From Dehalococcoidales bacterium (lineage in GTDB: Bacteria > Chloroflexota > Dehalococcoidia > Dehalococcoidales > DAOVUZ01): DNA of 5,763 bases. Positions 5,628 to 5,763 of this stretch are shown here, in pieces. The notes below the pieces were generated by a model. That model was given only the letters and a program-made list of their open reading frames with translations. It did not search any database and was not told the DNA's origin. A program made the position numbers and the translations under genes. The stretch is taken from positions 1 to 5,763 of the forward strand of contig DAOVUZ010000043.1 of assembly GCA_030632305.1 (NCBI GenBank). The letters run 5' to 3'. The stretch's first letter is position 1; each line of letters opens with the position of its first letter.

Positions 5628-5702
5628 GGGCGGATAGTTCAGCGGTAGAACGCCATCCTGATAAGATGGAAGTCGTAGGTCCGATTCCTACTCCGCCCAC
5701 CA
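5628..5702 (+). tRNA. tRNA-Ile (anticodon GAT), CCA encoded
   Basis: A full cloverleaf can be drawn by eye. The acceptor stem is GGGCGGA (5628-5634) with TCCGCCC (5692-5698). The D stem is GTTC/GAAC. The anticodon stem CCATC/GATGG (5653-5657, 5665-5669) closes the loop CTGATAA, with anticodon GAT at 5660-5662. The T stem is GTAGG/CCTAC (5675-5679, 5687-5691). The discriminator is A5699, followed by a genomic CCA. A37, A38, U12-A23, C4-G69 and A73 agree with isoleucine identity, while the anticodon-stem 29-41 pair is A-U rather than the common C-G. The T-loop reads TCCGATT, so position 55 is C instead of the nearly invariant U. The gene stands alone here, not in an rRNA spacer. Confidence 0.93.
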
Positions 5703-5763
5703 CCAGTAAAGCTTCAAATCTACTTCATCCTTTTCCACTGTTATCAGGGCTGGGCTCCAACCA
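5703..5763. other. Window end with no assignable gene
   Basis: These 61 bases follow the tRNA. No terminator hairpin with a T-run is evident. A minus-strand frame is open from the right edge and would stop inside the tRNA 3' half (read as ...ALITVEKDEVDLKLYW...). It could be the tail of a gene outside the window, but its overlap with the tRNA makes that doubtful. Confidence 0.3.

Overview
The window is an ordinary-looking bacterial chromosome segment with compact genes on both strands, good Shine-Dalgarno sites and sigma70-like promoters. I would guess an anaerobic or cobalamin-salvaging bacterium, possibly Chloroflexota/Dehalococcoidia. That guess rests only on overall style (cobalamin genes, a CcdA/TlpA pair, a small M50 protease) and is weak. 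No mobile element, CRISPR array or phage gene is visible.

Positions 1-2076 (minus strand) form a cobalamin-controlled transcription unit. A promoter near 2048-2076 is followed by a cobalamin riboswitch (about 1898-2030) with a recognisable B12 box. Next comes an expression platform of mutually exclusive hairpins ending in a terminator (about 1799-1841). The first gene (1050-1784) is an unrecognised protein with a Rossmann-like N-terminus and a cysteine-rich C-terminal half. The second is cbiB (927 to the left edge, C-terminus cut off), the adenosylcobinamide-phosphate synthase of the late B12 pathway.

Positions 2110-3255 (minus) hold a stand-alone RecB/Cas4-like PD-(D/E)XK nuclease with a probable Fe-S cluster and an extra C-terminal helical region. 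A 150-base divergent promoter region separates it from a plus-strand operon. That operon encodes a CcdA thiol-disulfide transporter (3410-4105), a TlpA/ResA-type thioredoxin lipoprotein (4125-4622) and a small four-cysteine protein of unknown function (4650-4958). CcdA would pass electrons from the cytoplasm to the external lipoprotein.

Positions 4971-5573 (minus) encode a minimal M50 (site-2-protease-like) membrane metalloprotease, convergent with the thiol operon. It is divergent from a tRNA-Ile(GAT) gene (5628-5702, CCA encoded), with overlapping -10-like boxes between the two. The tRNA has a C where nearly all tRNAs have U55. The last 61 bases carry no gene I can assign.

The points most worth a second look are the riboswitch-controlled unknown protein and its possible frameshifted C-terminus, the riboswitch switching logic, the four-Cys protein in the thiol-redox operon, and the unusual T-loop.
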